Source of the DNA: Mycobacterium sp.
Lineage (GTDB): Bacteria; Actinomycetota; Actinomycetes; Mycobacteriales; Mycobacteriaceae
Assembly (NCBI GenBank): GCA_025965895.1
Contig: JAOPWC010000058.1
Coordinates: forward strand, 54,545 to 118,544
DNA: 64,000 bases
Direction of reading: 5' to 3'
Below the pieces are notes generated by a model. The model saw only the letters and a list, made by a program, of their open reading frames with translations. It was not told the DNA's origin and did no database searches. The translations under genes and the position numbers were made by a program. Shown piece after piece: positions 7,945 to 17,571 of this stretch (position 1 is the first letter of the stretch; each line of letters opens with the position of its first letter).

Positions 7945-9720
7945 CTAGTGAGGCGCCGGGACCTGGACCGGAATCGGGACCGGCATGAACGGGATGTTCA
8001 GATAGGTCGTCGTCATCACCGGCGTCGTCGTGGTGGTGGTCGGTGTCGTCGTGGTGGTGGTCGTGGTGGTCGGCGTCGTCGTCGTCGTGGTCGTCGTGGT
8101 GGTCGTCGTGGTGGTGGTGGTGGTGGTGGTCGGCGGTGTCGTCCTGGTGGTGGTCGGGTAAACCGGCGCCGGCGCAATCGTTGTGGGCGGCGGCGGCGGC
8201 GGAGGGGCCGGCGAAGGGGGTGGTGGTGACGGCGCAGGGGGCGGGGGTGGCTCAGGAGGGTTCGTGGTCTGAACGATGTTGGGCGCCGGAGTCGTTGGCG
8301 GCACAGGGGTGGTCGCCTCGGCGGAAATCGCGGTCGACGGGTGAGGGACCGGCGGGGTGCTGCTGTTCAAGCCGGTGAGCGCGTACGCGGCCCCGCCGAT
8401 GGCGATCAGCGGCACGGCCGCCACCAGGCCGATCGCCAGCAGCGGCCGTCGGTACCAACGCACCTGTTCGTCCTGGCGGGGCCTGTCGGGAGGCACGAAC
8501 TGCACTGGTGGTCGCGCGGCGGTGTGGCATACGTAGTCGTTGCCGACGTACGGCACCGGCTCGTCGCCGACGTCCTGATCCTCTGACCACGCCAGCGCAC
8601 GGAACGTGGCCGACCCCACCTCGTCGGGTGGGTACTCGGGCACCGCTGCGGCCAATGCGGTTTCGGCGACGAATCCGGTCGGCGCGTCCGGATCCGGACC
8701 GCGGGCGGCCGTCAACGCGGCACCTGCCGCCGCATTGAGTTCCGGGCGCGGCGTCGTGACCATCGGGGCGCGCAGCTGCTCTGAAAGAAGTTGGTGGATG
8801 AGCGGAATGCTCGATCCGCCCCCCACTGTCGCGACCGCCGCCAGTTCGGCGACCGGAATCCGATTGCGCTGCAACAAGTCTTCAAGAGCCCTGACCACAC
8901 CTGTCAGCGGCCCGCGGATCTGCTCTTCGATCTCCGTTCGAGTCAGTCGGATTCTGTTGCTGTGGCCGGGGAACTCGGCAACCAACTCGGTTGCCGATTC
9001 CATCGACAACCGTTCCTTGGCCTGGCGACATTGCTCGCGAAGCCTGCTCAGCGATCCGACCGCCGCGGTGGCCGCCGTATCGACGATGCCCGCACCGGCC
9101 ATGCCGTTCAGCACGTGGGTCAACAGCAGCTGATCGATCTGATCGCCGGAAAATTCGCTGTATCGCATACTTTCGTCGATGCGGGCGAAGTCGGCCCCGG
9201 CGTCGACCAGGGTCAGGCTGGTACCGCTCGCGCCGAAATCGAGCAGGGCAACCACGCCATCCGTCGGCAAGCCGGGGTCGGCACGCAGCGCGGTCAATGC
9301 CGCGTAGGCGTCCGAAACCAGGCGCGCGGGAACGTTATTGGGCGCCAGTGTCGGCAGTGACGAAACCTCCTCGCGCAACGCGGTTTCGGCGGCGGGACCC
9401 CAATATGACGGCACCGCGATCACGATGCCAGTTGGCACGGCGGTGCCGGCAACGGCCTGGACCATCGCGGCCAGCGCCTCGGCCATCAGTGGGGCGGCGT
9501 GGTACCTGGAGCCGTCAGCGGCCACCAACGGAATCGGGTCGCCGACGCGCGCGACGAACCCGGTCATCACCACACCCCGCGCGGCGGGATCCCCGATGCC
9601 GACGATCGGCGGCCGATCGGGGAACAGCGTCAGCGCAGAGCGGCGTGTCACGGGGGGACTCCCGACACGCGCTGCGACCAAACTGGTCATCCCGATCGAC
9701 AACCCCACGGGGTCGCTCAT
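7945..9720 (-). CDS. Hsp70-like membrane protein with Pro/Thr-rich tail (Rv0312/Rv2264c type)
   Basis: 591 residues from ATG 9720 (MSDPVGLSIGMTSLVAA). Residues 1 to about 350 form an actin/Hsp70-like nucleotide-binding domain: GLSIGMTSL is phosphate loop 1, VALLDFGASGTSLTLVD is phosphate loop 2, and AAVATVGGGSSIPLIHQLL is the adenosine motif. There is no substrate-binding domain. Instead a single transmembrane helix near residues 428-450 is followed by about 140 residues of Pro and Thr, including an uninterrupted run of 19 Thr and runs of 9 and 6. The tail would lie outside the membrane and could be mannosylated. In-frame ATGs at 9726 and 9735 are alternatives, but the family starts at this position. 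Confidence 0.82.
   Translation of the reverse strand: MSDPVGLSIGMTSLVAARVGSPPVTRRSALTLFPDRPPIVGIGDPAARGVVMTGFVARVGDPIPLVAADGSRYHAAPLMAEALAAMVQAVAGTAVPTGIVIAVPSYWGPAAETALREEVSSLPTLAPNNVPARLVSDAYAALTALRADPGLPTDGVVALLDFGASGTSLTLVDAGADFARIDESMRYSEFSGDQIDQLLLTHVLNGMAGAGIVDTAATAAVGSLSRLREQCRQAKERLSMESATELVAEFPGHSNRIRLTRTEIEEQIRGPLTGVVRALEDLLQRNRIPVAELAAVATVGGGSSIPLIHQLLSEQLRAPMVTTPRPELNAAAGAALTAARGPDPDAPTGFVAETALAAAVPEYPPDEVGSATFRALAWSEDQDVGDEPVPYVGNDYVCHTAARPPVQFVPPDRPRQDEQVRWYRRPLLAIGLVAAVPLIAIGGAAYALTGLNSSTPPVPHPSTAISAEATTPVPPTTPAPNIVQTTNPPEPPPPPAPSPPPPSPAPPPPPPPTTIAPAPVYPTTTRTTPPTTTTTTTTTTTTTTTTTTTPTTTTTTTTTPTTTTTTPVMTTTYLNIPFMPVPIPVQVPAPH
8020..8140. repeat. low-complexity ACC/ACG triplet tract coding for poly-Thr
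   Basis: On the plus strand this is almost pure GGT/CGT/GTC triplets, the complement of the Thr codons of the Hsp70-like protein's tail. The repeat is in frame, so expansion or contraction changes tail length without breaking the gene. Confidence 0.8.
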
Positions 9721-9873
9721 ACCCATACCTTGCATTGACGGCGGCCGGCGGTGCCCACCATAGCCGCTGATCCAGCACGGGGGCTTCCGACACCCCGTGG
9801 CGAAACCGTAAGCGCCGATGGGAGTTTCCTGAGGGGCGCCGCGATTAGCCGCTTATCAAGCCGGCAAACGCTT

Positions 9874-11241
9874 TTATCCGTGACCTATGCGCAACAGTTC
9901 GGCCACGCTGGCGAGCTTGACCCGCGGCCGTCCGTGCGGCTCACCGCTCGTGCGCTCGTGGCGGTCGATGAGCTCCCAGTGGGCGTCGGTGACCAGGTGC
10001 GGCTGGCGTGACAGCAACCAAGCCGTCAGCTCGTCGGCGTGATCGGGCCCGAAGTCGCTCAACTCGGCGCCCGCGAGATCGGCGGCCGCCGTGTTGACGG
10101 TGTGTTGCGAGTCCTTCTTGTTGCTGCCGATCACGCCCGACGGACCACGCTTGATCCAGCCGACCACATACTCGTTGCGGCTGCCCTCGACACGGCCGTC
10201 GGTGTGCGGAATCGTGCCGGTCTTCTCATCGAACGGCAACCCCGGCGTCGGCACGCCGCGGTACCCGACCGCGCGCACCACCAGCTGGACGGGCAGCGCC
10301 TCGCGGGCCCCGGTGTCCTTGGCGACAACACGCCCGCTCTCGTCGGTCACCAGCTCGTTGCGGGCGAGCACCATCGCCTCCACCTTCTCGTCGCCCTGGA
10401 TCTCGATGGGGGAGGTGCGGAATTTGAACACGATGCGCCGGTTCCCGGGCCGTGGTTGGCGCTCCGCATAGCCACGCAGCACCTTGACGTTCTGTCTGGC
10501 GGTCTTGCCCGCCGCCTCGGCGTCCTCGTCGGAGATGTCGGCCAGGTCGGCGGGATCGACGATCACGTCGACGTCCTCGAGGCCCTTGAGGTCGCCGAGT
10601 TCGCGGAGCTCCAGCGTGGTGAACGTGGCCTGCAGCGGTCCCCGGCGCCCGACGATCACCACCTCCTCGAGTCCGCGCGGGTCGAGAAGCTCCAGGGCGT
10701 GGTCGGCGATGTCGGTGCTCCGCAACTCGTCCGGGTCGGTGACCAGGATTCTGGCCACGTCGAGCGCGACGTTGCCGTTGCCGACGACGATGGCCCGGCC
10801 GCCGGACAGGTCGGGCGACATGTCCTCGTAGTGCGGGTGCGCGTTGTACCAGCCGACCAGTTCGACGGCGGCGATGCTGCCGGGCAGCTCTTCGCCGGGG
10901 ATGCGCAGCGGTTTGTCGGACTGGGCGCCGACTGCGTATATCACCGCGTCGTAGCGCTCCGCCAGCTCATCGGCCCGCACATGCTCGCCGATGGCGATGT
11001 TGCCGAAGAACCGGAAACGCGGATCGGCCGCCGTCTTCTCGAACTGCGCGCTGATCGACTTGATCTTCGGGTGGTCGGGCGCCACTCCGGAGCGGACCAG
11101 ACCCCACGGTGTGGGCAGCATCTCCAGCATGTCGACGCGGACGTCGACCCCGTCGGGGGCGTCGGCCAGCTTCAGCAGCGACGCCGCAGCGAAATATCCG
11201 GACGGTCCCGAGCCGACGATCGCCACGTAATAAGGGCGCAT
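9874..11241 (-). CDS. fprA: NADPH-ferredoxin reductase FprA
   Basis: 455 residues, adrenodoxin-reductase type. VAIVGSGPSGYFAAASLLK at the N-terminus binds FAD, PTPWGLVRSGVAPDHPKIK is the family signature, and VVGNGNVALDVARIL near residue 155 is the NADPH Rossmann motif, followed by IVGRRGPLQATFT. It passes electrons from NADPH to ferredoxins that serve P450s and other oxygenases. The length is the same as M. tuberculosis FprA. It is divergent from prfB, as in that species, so the 107-base gap must hold both promoters. Confidence 0.93.
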   Translation of the reverse strand: MRPYYVAIVGSGPSGYFAAASLLKLADAPDGVDVRVDMLEMLPTPWGLVRSGVAPDHPKIKSISAQFEKTAADPRFRFFGNIAIGEHVRADELAERYDAVIYAVGAQSDKPLRIPGEELPGSIAAVELVGWYNAHPHYEDMSPDLSGGRAIVVGNGNVALDVARILVTDPDELRSTDIADHALELLDPRGLEEVVIVGRRGPLQATFTTLELRELGDLKGLEDVDVIVDPADLADISDEDAEAAGKTARQNVKVLRGYAERQPRPGNRRIVFKFRTSPIEIQGDEKVEAMVLARNELVTDESGRVVAKDTGAREALPVQLVVRAVGYRGVPTPGLPFDEKTGTIPHTDGRVEGSRNEYVVGWIKRGPSGVIGSNKKDSQHTVNTAAADLAGAELSDFGPDHADELTAWLLSRQPHLVTDAHWELIDRHERTSGEPHGRPRVKLASVAELLRIGHG

Positions 11242-11348
11242 ATTCGAGCCTTCCCCCGTTCCCCGGCGACCCGGGTAGGTGTCGTCATGACGCCGAGACG
11301 GTTACGGGAAAAATGCTAGACGCGGTGTGCCCGGTAGCCTAGGCAGGC

Positions 11349-12452
11349 GTGGATCCCGACCGCCAAGCCGACATCGCCGCCCTTGACTCCACGCTGACGA
11401 GTGTGGAGCGGGTGCTCGACGTCGACGCGCTGCGGGCCCGCATCGACAAGCTCGAACACGAGGCCGCCGACCCGAACCTGTGGAACAACCAGACACGGGC
11501 GCAGCGGGTGACCAGTGAGCTTTCCCACACCCAGGGCGAGCTGCGCCGGGCCGAGGATCTGCGAGGCCGGCTCGACGACCTGCCGGTGCTGTTCGAGCTG
11601 GCCGCCGAGGAGGGTGCTTCGGAACTGGCCGAGGCCGACGCCGAACTCAAGGCGCTGCGTGCGGACATCGAGGCGATGGAAGTCCGCACGCTGCTGTCCG
11701 GCGAATACGACGAGCGCGAAGCCCTGGTCACCATCCGTTCCGGCGCCGGCGGCGTCGACGCGGCCGACTGGGCGGAGATGCTGATGCGGATGTACATCCG
11801 CTGGGCGGAGAAGCACAAGTACCCCGTTGAGGTCTTCGACACCTCGCTCGCCGAAGAGGCCGGCATCAAAAGCGCGACCTTCGCGGTACACGCGCCGTTT
11901 GCCTACGGCACCCTTTCGGTGGAGCAGGGCACCCATCGGTTGGTCCGGATCAGCCCGTTCGACAATCAGAGCCGGCGTCAGACGTCATTTGCCGAAGTCG
12001 AGGTGCTGCCGGTGGTCCAGACCACCGACCACATCGACATCCCCGAAAGCGACATCCGTGTCGACGTGTACCGCTCCAGCGGCCCCGGCGGCCAGTCCGT
12101 CAACACCACTGACTCGGCGGTTCGACTCACGCATACGCCGACCGGTATCGTGGTCACCTGCCAGAACGAGAAGTCGCAATTGCAGAACAAGATTTCGGCG
12201 ATGCGGGTTCTTCAGGCAAAGTTGCTGGAACGCAAGCGTTTAGAAGAACGTGCCGAGCTCGATGCGCTGAAGGGCGACGGCGGCAGTTCGTGGGGGAATC
12301 AGATGCGCTCCTACGTGCTGCACCCGTACCAAATGGTCAAGGACCTGCGGACCGACTACGAAGTCGGCAATCCGGCCGCGGTGCTGGACGGAGACATCGA
12401 CGGGTTCCTCGAGGCGGGCATCCGGTGGCGCAACAGGCGAGATGAGGAATAG
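11349..12452 (+). CDS. prfB: peptide chain release factor 2
   Basis: 367 residues from a GTG at 11349. Class I release factor: SPF (in [12 protein letters not shown]) is the RF2 stop-codon-recognition tripeptide for UAA/UGA, and [17 protein letters not shown] contains the GGQ that triggers peptidyl-tRNA hydrolysis. The reading frame is continuous, with none of the in-frame UGA and +1 frameshift used by many other bacteria to autoregulate prfB. It is the first gene of the block that runs to ssrA. Confidence 0.95.
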   Translation: MDPDRQADIAALDSTLTSVERVLDVDALRARIDKLEHEAADPNLWNNQTRAQRVTSELSHTQGELRRAEDLRGRLDDLPVLFELAAEEGASELAEADAELKALRADIEAMEVRTLLSGEYDEREALVTIRSGAGGVDAADWAEMLMRMYIRWAEKHKYPVEVFDTSLAEEAGIKSATFAVHAPFAYGTLSVEQGTHRLVRISPFDNQSRRQTSFAEVEVLPVVQTTDHIDIPESDIRVDVYRSSGPGGQSVNTTDSAVRLTHTPTGIVVTCQNEKSQLQNKISAMRVLQAKLLERKRLEERAELDALKGDGGSSWGNQMRSYVLHPYQMVKDLRTDYEVGNPAAVLDGDIDGFLEAGIRWRNRRDEE

Positions 12453-13407
12453 TTCCCTGACTTTATCCATGATCAGCTGGCACGACTTTTGGCGCGGCCA
12501 GATCGGTGAGTGGATCATCATGCGCGGCCTGCGAATCGTGTTGCTGCTGATCGGCTCGCTGCTGATGGCCCGGTTCATTACCTGGGCGGCGCAGAAGGTC
12601 ACCAGCCGACTCGACGAGGGCTTCCGGGAAAGCGACGCACTGGTGCGTCCGGAGGCCACCAAACACCGGCAGGCGGTCGCGTCGGTGATCTCCTGGGTAT
12701 CCATCGCGATCCTGTACGTGGTGGTGGCTGTCGAGATCACCAACATCCTCGCGATACCGGTCGGCTCGCTGGTCGCTCCCGCGGCCGTGCTGGGCGCCGC
12801 GCTGGGTTTCGGCGCGCAACGCCTGGTTCAAGACCTGCTCAGCGGGTTCTTCATCATCACCGAAAAGCAGTACGGGTTCGGTGACCTCGTGCAGCTGACG
12901 ATCTCGGGTGTGGCCAACGATGCGCGCGGCGCCGTCGAAGACGTGACCCTGCGGGTGACCAAACTGCGGTCCAGCGACGGCGAGGTCTTCACGATCCCCA
13001 ACGGGCAGATTGTGAAATCGGTCAACCTGTCCAAGGACTGGGCGCGCGCCGTCGTCGACATCCCGGTCCCGGTGACCGCCGACCTGAACCAGGTCAACGA
13101 GGTCTTGCACGAGGTGTGCAGGACGGCGATGCAAGACCCGCAGCTGAAGGATCTGCTTCTCGACGAGCCGTCGCTGATGGGCGTCGAGAGCATCGAGCTC
13201 GACAACGTCAACCTGCGCATGGTGGCCCGCACGTTGCCCGGCAAGCAGTTCGAAGTCGGGCGCCGCCTGCGTGTCCTGGTCGTCGCCGCGCTGAGCCGCG
13301 CAGGGATCGTGACCCCCACCGAAACGTCGCCGATGGTGGGCGCGATGGTGCACCCGGCCACAGCCAGCGGTGCCGAGGAAACCCAGGCACCGGAAGAGTC
13401 CAGGTGA
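12442..13407 (+). CDS. MscS-family small-conductance mechanosensitive channel
   Basis: 321 residues; the start at 12442 overlaps prfB by 11 bases, with an alternative ATG at 12469. Three membrane segments are visible (about residues 27-46, 75-97 and 100-125). The last is the Gly/Ala-rich pore helix [31 protein letters not shown], quoted here in pieces: [10 protein letters not shown] then [12 protein letters not shown] beta domain with [18 protein letters not shown] follows, the classic MscS cytoplasmic motif. Such channels open on hypo-osmotic shock. Synteny fits Rv3104c. Confidence 0.85.
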   Translation: MRNSSLTLSMISWHDFWRGQIGEWIIMRGLRIVLLLIGSLLMARFITWAAQKVTSRLDEGFRESDALVRPEATKHRQAVASVISWVSIAILYVVVAVEITNILAIPVGSLVAPAAVLGAALGFGAQRLVQDLLSGFFIITEKQYGFGDLVQLTISGVANDARGAVEDVTLRVTKLRSSDGEVFTIPNGQIVKSVNLSKDWARAVVDIPVPVTADLNQVNEVLHEVCRTAMQDPQLKDLLLDEPSLMGVESIELDNVNLRMVARTLPGKQFEVGRRLRVLVVAALSRAGIVTPTETSPMVGAMVHPATASGAEETQAPEESR

Positions 13408-13411
13408 CCGC

Positions 13412-13834
13412 GTGAACAAGGAACAACGCGGCTGGCCTGCCTATCTGTTCGGTGGTCGTGTCCGCACGTCGACCGCGGCGCTGATCCTGGCCTTCATCGT
13501 GGTCTGGTTCGTGTACGAGGCCTACCAGCCGTCGGCGAAGCCGGCGCCGGCGCCGGCCACCCAGGTGGTGCCGCCCGGCTTTGTGCCCGACCCCAATTAC
13601 ACCTGGGTGCCGCGGACGTCCGTGCAGGAGCAGCCCTTGACCACAGAGCCCACGACCACCACCACGACCGCTACCACCACCAGCCCCACCAGTTCGACGG
13701 AACCGACGACAACCACGGGTACGCCGTCGCCGGGTGCGCCGACCACAACGAGCAGCCCTGCCCCGGGTGCACCGCCGATGACCACCACGTCCGTCCCACC
13801 CGGCCCCGGACCGTCGCCCAGCCCGTCGCGCTAG
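13412..13834 (+). CDS. single-TM protein with Pro/Thr-rich extracytoplasmic tail (Rv3103c-like)
   Basis: 140 residues from GTG 13412. A short basic N-terminus ([17 protein letters not shown]) leads into one transmembrane helix (about residues 20-40), then roughly 95 residues rich in Pro, Thr and Ser. The tail is probably exported and may be O-mannosylated. The gene lies between the MscS-like gene (4-base gap) and ftsE, the same place as the proline-rich Rv3103c. It could be a septal or wall-associated partner of FtsEX, but nothing in the sequence shows this. Confidence 0.7.
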   Translation: MNKEQRGWPAYLFGGRVRTSTAALILAFIVVWFVYEAYQPSAKPAPAPATQVVPPGFVPDPNYTWVPRTSVQEQPLTTEPTTTTTTATTTSPTSSTEPTTTTGTPSPGAPTTTSSPAPGAPPMTTTSVPPGPGPSPSPSR

Positions 13835-13874
13835 CCGGACCTGCTCGAAACCATCGCTACACTGGCGTGCCGTG

Positions 13875-14564
13875 ATGATCACCCTGGACAAAGTAACCAA
13901 GCAGTACAAGAGGTCGACCAGGCCTGCGCTGGACAACCTGAGCCTCAAGATCGAGAAGGGTGAGTTCGTCTTTCTCATCGGCCCGTCCGGTTCGGGCAAG
14001 TCCACGTTCATGCGGCTGCTGCTCGCCGACGACACGCCGACCCAGGGCGACGTGCAGGTGTCGAAGTTCCACGTCAACAAGCTGCCCGGGCGTCACATCC
14101 CGAGCCTGCGGCAGGTCATCGGCTGCGTTTTCCAGGACTTCCGACTGCTGCAGCAGAAGACGGTCTACGAGAACGTCGCGTTCGCACTGGAGGTCATCGG
14201 CAAGCGCTCAGAGGTGATCAACCGCGTCGTTCCGGACGTGCTCGAGATGGTCGGCCTGTCCGGCAAGGCCAATCGGCTGCCGCACGAGCTGTCCGGCGGT
14301 GAACAGCAGCGCGTGGCGATGGCCCGCGCGTTCGTCAACCGGCCGCTGGTGCTGTTGGCTGACGAGCCGACCGGAAACCTGGACCCGGACACCAGTCAGG
14401 ACATCGTCGACCTGCTCGAGCGGATCAACCGCACCGGAACCACGGTGGTGATGGCGACGCACGACCACCACATCGTCGACTCAATGCGCCAGCGCGTGGT
14501 GGAACTCGACATGGGCAAGCTGGTGCGTGACGAGCAGCGCGGCGTCTACGGAATGGACCGCTAA
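13875..14564 (+). CDS. ftsE: cell-division ATP-binding protein FtsE
   Basis: 229 residues. ABC ATPase: Walker [10 protein letters not shown] near residue 37, Q-loop [10 protein letters not shown], signature [15 protein letters not shown], Walker [14 protein letters not shown] and H-loop MATHDHH. It powers FtsX in the divisome to activate peptidoglycan hydrolases (RipC in M. tuberculosis). ATG 13875 gives the start found in M. tuberculosis FtsE; a GTG one codon upstream is possible. Stop and the GTG of ftsX are directly adjacent. Confidence 0.95.
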   Translation: MITLDKVTKQYKRSTRPALDNLSLKIEKGEFVFLIGPSGSGKSTFMRLLLADDTPTQGDVQVSKFHVNKLPGRHIPSLRQVIGCVFQDFRLLQQKTVYENVAFALEVIGKRSEVINRVVPDVLEMVGLSGKANRLPHELSGGEQQRVAMARAFVNRPLVLLADEPTGNLDPDTSQDIVDLLERINRTGTTVVMATHDHHIVDSMRQRVVELDMGKLVRDEQRGVYGMDR

Positions 14565-15458
14565 GTGCGCTTCGGATTTCTTGTCAACGAGGTTCTGACC
14601 GGTCTTCGTCGCAACATCACGATGACGGTTGCGATGATCCTGACCACCGCGATTTCGATCGGCTTGTTCGGCGGCGGCTTGCTGGTGGTCCGGTTGGCCG
14701 ACCATTCCCGCAACATCTATCTCGATCGGGTCGAGTCGCAGGTCTTCCTGACCAACGATGTCTCGGCCAACGACCCCGGCTGCGACTCCGACCAGTGCAA
14801 GGCGCTGCGGTCGAAGATCGAGGGGCGCGACGACGTGAAATCGGTCCGGTTCCTCAACCGTGACGACGCCTACAACGACGCGATCCGCAAGTTCCCGCAG
14901 TTCAAGGACGTTGCCGGCAAGGACTCGTTCCCCGCGTCGTTCATCGTCAAACTGGCGAATCCCGACCAGCACAAGGGCTTCGACCAGGCGATGATCGGTC
15001 AGCCCGGTGTCGTGGGCGTGCAGAACCAAAAGGACCTGATCGACCGGCTGTTCGCGGTGCTCGACGGGTTGTCCAGCGCCGCGTTCGCGGTGGCACTCGT
15101 ACAGGCGATCGGTGCGATGCTGCTGATAGCCAACATGGTTCAAGTCGCCGCCTATACCCGTCGCACCGAAGTCGGAATCATGCGGTTGGTCGGCGCAAGC
15201 CGCTGGTATACCCAGTTGCCATTCCTGCTGGAGGCGATGGTGGCCGCGCTGGCCGGGGTGATCATCGCGATCGTCGGCTTGATCGTGGTACGCGCGGCGT
15301 TCCTGGACAGTGCACTCAACCAGTTCTATCAAGCCAACCTGATCGCGAGGATCGACTACGCCGACATTCTGTATATTGCCCCGATCCTGGCGTTCGTCGG
15401 CGTGGCGATGGCGGGCGCCACGGCCTACGCGACGCTGCGGCTTTACGTGCGGCGTTAG
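14565..15458 (+). CDS. ftsX: cell-division membrane protein FtsX
   Basis: 297 residues from GTG 14565, immediately after the ftsE stop. Four transmembrane segments: near residues 20-43, then three in the C-terminal half (about 165-190, 220-245, 265-290). The large extracytoplasmic loop (about 45-160) has a Cys pair, CDSDQC, as in mycobacterial FtsX. The conserved cytoplasmic turn [16 protein letters not shown] contacts FtsE. Together they form the transmembrane switch for septal hydrolases. Confidence 0.95.
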   Translation: MRFGFLVNEVLTGLRRNITMTVAMILTTAISIGLFGGGLLVVRLADHSRNIYLDRVESQVFLTNDVSANDPGCDSDQCKALRSKIEGRDDVKSVRFLNRDDAYNDAIRKFPQFKDVAGKDSFPASFIVKLANPDQHKGFDQAMIGQPGVVGVQNQKDLIDRLFAVLDGLSSAAFAVALVQAIGAMLLIANMVQVAAYTRRTEVGIMRLVGASRWYTQLPFLLEAMVAALAGVIIAIVGLIVVRAAFLDSALNQFYQANLIARIDYADILYIAPILAFVGVAMAGATAYATLRLYVRR

Positions 15459-15460
15459 CC

Positions 15461-15946
15461 GTGAGCAAGAAACAGGGTGGCCCCAAGCGCCAGATCATCG
15501 CGACGAACCGTCGAGCACGCCACGATTATTCGATCATCGACGTCTACGAAGCCGGGATCGCGCTGACCGGTACCGAGGTGAAGAGCCTGCGGGAGGGCAA
15601 AGCGTCGCTGGCCGACTCGTTCGCGACCATCGACGACGGCGAGGTGTGGCTGCGCAACCTGCACATCCCGGAGTATCACCACGGCACCTGGACCAACCAC
15701 GCGCCGCGCCGCAACCGCAAGCTGCTGCTGCACCGCGGCGAGATCGACGCGTTGATCGGCAAAATCCGCGACGGCAACCTGACGCTGGTGCCGTTGTCGC
15801 TGTACTTCTCGGAAGGCAAGGTCAAGGTCGAACTGGCGCTGGCGCGAGGCAAGCAGGCCCATGACAAGCGCCAGGACATGGCACGGCGTGAGGCGCAGCG
15901 TGAAGTGACCCGCGCTTTGGGGCGCCGGGTCAAGGGCATGACCTGA
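15461..15946 (+). CDS. smpB: SsrA-binding protein SmpB
   Basis: 161 residues from GTG 15461, two bases after the ftsX stop. Recognised by [29 protein letters not shown] (in parts: [10 protein letters not shown] and [18 protein letters not shown]) and by the basic C-terminal tail [19 protein letters not shown], which enters the decoding site. It delivers tmRNA to stalled ribosomes. ssrA itself lies 970 bases downstream. Confidence 0.95.
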   Translation: MSKKQGGPKRQIIATNRRARHDYSIIDVYEAGIALTGTEVKSLREGKASLADSFATIDDGEVWLRNLHIPEYHHGTWTNHAPRRNRKLLLHRGEIDALIGKIRDGNLTLVPLSLYFSEGKVKVELALARGKQAHDKRQDMARREAQREVTRALGRRVKGMT

Positions 15947-15980
15947 TCGGTGTGGGCCGCCCAGCACATAGCATCATCGG

Positions 15981-16811
15981 GTGACCCGACTCGACAAAGA
16001 AGACGTGCTGTCCGGCTTGTTCGGCTCGTGGGAGGACATCGACGGGTTGCTGTTGACGCTGTCCGACGACCAGTGGCAGGCCACGACGCCGCTGCCCGGC
16101 TGGACCGTGCACGATGTCGTGTCACACATCATCGGCACGGAGTCGTTTCTGCAGGGCATCCCGGCACCGAAGGCCGACTGCGATGTCTCGGTGCTGCCGC
16201 ACGTGCACAACGAGGTCGGCGTGATCAACGAATGCTGGGTGCGGCATCTGCGGGCCGAATCGCCGAGCGCGATGCTCGACCGGTTCCGGGACATCACCGG
16301 GAAGCGGCGCGAGGTCCTCACGGAGATGAGCGAGAACGACTGGAACGCGGAAACGGCCACGCCGGCCGGCCCGGACACATACGGCCGGTTCATGCGGATG
16401 CGCACGTTCGACTGCTGGATGCACGAGCAGGACATCCGCGAGGCTGTGGCGGTCTGGGCCAGCGACGACGTGCTGGCCGGCCCGCCGGCGTCCCAGACGT
16501 TGGAGGAGATCGCCGCAGGGCTGGGCTACATCGTCGGCAAGCTCGGCGGCGCACCGGCGGGATCGCGCATCGCATTCGAGTTGACCGGGCCGCTGCAGCG
16601 CACCCTGCGGGTGGCGGTGAACGGTCGCGGCCTGGTTGTCGACGACTTCGGCGGGCAGTCGCCCACCGCGACGATCCAGGTCGAGGGGGTGCTGTTCACG
16701 CGGCTTGTCGGCGGGCGCACCACCGCGGAGGAGAACGCCAACGCGATCGAGTTGTCCGGTGACACTGAGGTGGCCCAGCGCATCGCGGAGCACCTCAAGT
16801 TCGTGATGTGA
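15981..16811 (+). CDS. DinB-like / maleylpyruvate isomerase family protein (mycothiol-dependent type)
   Basis: 276 residues from GTG 15981. The N-terminal half is a DinB-like four-helix bundle: LPGWTVHDVVSHIIGTE has the first metal His, and FDCWMHEQDIREAV has the second site. The C-terminal half is the SCP2-like beta domain common in mycothiol-dependent MDMPI proteins. Substrate unknown. The same family sits between smpB and ssrA in M. tuberculosis (Rv3099c). Confidence 0.75.
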   Translation: MTRLDKEDVLSGLFGSWEDIDGLLLTLSDDQWQATTPLPGWTVHDVVSHIIGTESFLQGIPAPKADCDVSVLPHVHNEVGVINECWVRHLRAESPSAMLDRFRDITGKRREVLTEMSENDWNAETATPAGPDTYGRFMRMRTFDCWMHEQDIREAVAVWASDDVLAGPPASQTLEEIAAGLGYIVGKLGGAPAGSRIAFELTGPLQRTLRVAVNGRGLVVDDFGGQSPTATIQVEGVLFTRLVGGRTTAEENANAIELSGDTEVAQRIAEHLKFVM

Positions 16812-16890
16812 CGCCGCGATGGAAGGGGCGCCAAGCCGTGCGGGATGGATATCGGCTGGTCTGTTGTTGTAAAGGCCGTACAATGGACTG

Positions 16891-16909
16891 CCTGCCGGAA
16901 ATCGGCAGG
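16891..16909 (+). other. hairpin in the 5' leader of pre-tmRNA
   Basis: CCTGCCG and CGGCAGG form a perfect 7-bp stem around GAAAT, ending seven bases before the mature 5' end of tmRNA. A TACAAT hexamer at 16879-16884 could be the -10 element, which would place the hairpin at the very start of the primary transcript. No convincing -35 is seen. Confidence 0.6.
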
Positions 16910-16916
16910 GATGCGA

Positions 16917-17285
16917 GGGGCTGAACGGTTTCGACTTCGCGCATCGAACCAAGGGAAGCGTGCCGGTGCAGGCAAGAGACCACCGTAAGCGTCGTTGCAA
17001 CCAATTAAGCGCCGATTCTCATCAGCGCGACTACGCTCTCGCTGCCTAAGCGACAGCTAGTCTGTCAGACCGGGACCGCCCTCGACCCGGACCCTGGCAT
17101 CAGCTAGAGGGATCAACCGGTGAGTCCGGTCGCGGGACTCACCGGGACATCAAGCAGCGACTGGGATCGTCATCCCGGCAAGTTCGCGAGACCGGGAGAT
17201 CCAAGTAGAGGCGTAGCGAACTGCGCACGGAGAAGCCTTGAGGACATGCCGTAGGACCCGGGTTCGATTCCCGGCAGCTCCACCA
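16917..17285 (+). ncRNA. ssrA: transfer-messenger RNA
   Basis: 369 nt including the encoded CCA. The 5' GGGGCTG pairs with the 3' CAGCTCC to form the acceptor stem, with the G3-U70 wobble that alanyl-tRNA synthetase needs; the discriminator is A and CCA ends at 17285. The T arm GGTTCGATTCC is intact. The tag frame starts at GCC 17011 and reads A-D-S-H-Q-R-D-Y-A-L-A-A, stop TAA at 17047-17049, the mycobacterial tag. With SmpB it rescues ribosomes stalled on broken mRNA and marks the product for proteolysis. Confidence 0.97.
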
Positions 17286-17288
17286 GAG

Positions 17289-17330
17289 AAGACCCAGGCC
17301 AGGGGTAGTTTTCCCGGCTTGGGTCTTTCT
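17289..17330 (+). terminator. rho-independent terminator of ssrA
   Basis: AAGACCCAGGCC (17289-17300) pairs with GGCTTGGGTCTT (17316-17327), with one G-U wobble, and an inner GGG/CCC stem shortens the loop. TTTCT follows. It starts four bases after the tmRNA CCA. Confidence 0.85.
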
Positions 17331-17571
17331 ACATCAATACTCGAGCAGGACGCGAAGTGTGACGGAAAGTCGCTTCGCCTCGCTCACCTGGCCTTGATCG
17401 AACAGCTCATTTGATCGTTCAAGGAATTTCACCTGCTCTCGCCGGGGTCATTCCTGAAGGAGCGGGGCCGACCGCGTACCGGTTTGTGATGGCGCGCGGG
17501 AACCCCCACGCGGATCCAGTCGGCCGCCCTTCCGTGCGCGAGCAGAGGGTTGGGTCGCTAAACTTTGCCGC
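17331..17571. other. intergenic region between ssrA terminator and pentapeptide-type gene
   Basis: Holds no supported gene. Short frames here lack ribosome-binding sites and mycobacterial codon bias. I looked for a duplicated tmRNA 3' end that would mark integration and found none. Confidence 0.5.

Noticed and set aside
10039..11319. 426-codon plus-strand frame opposite fprA
   Set aside because: It is the antisense shadow of fprA, a common effect of GC-rich third positions. No motifs or ribosome-binding site.
11349..12452. programmed frameshift in prfB
   Set aside because: The frame is open from the GTG start to the stop with no internal UGA.
16917..17571. tmRNA 3' end as an attachment site for a genomic island
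   Set aside because: No second copy of the tmRNA 3' sequence and no integrase gene were found to the right.
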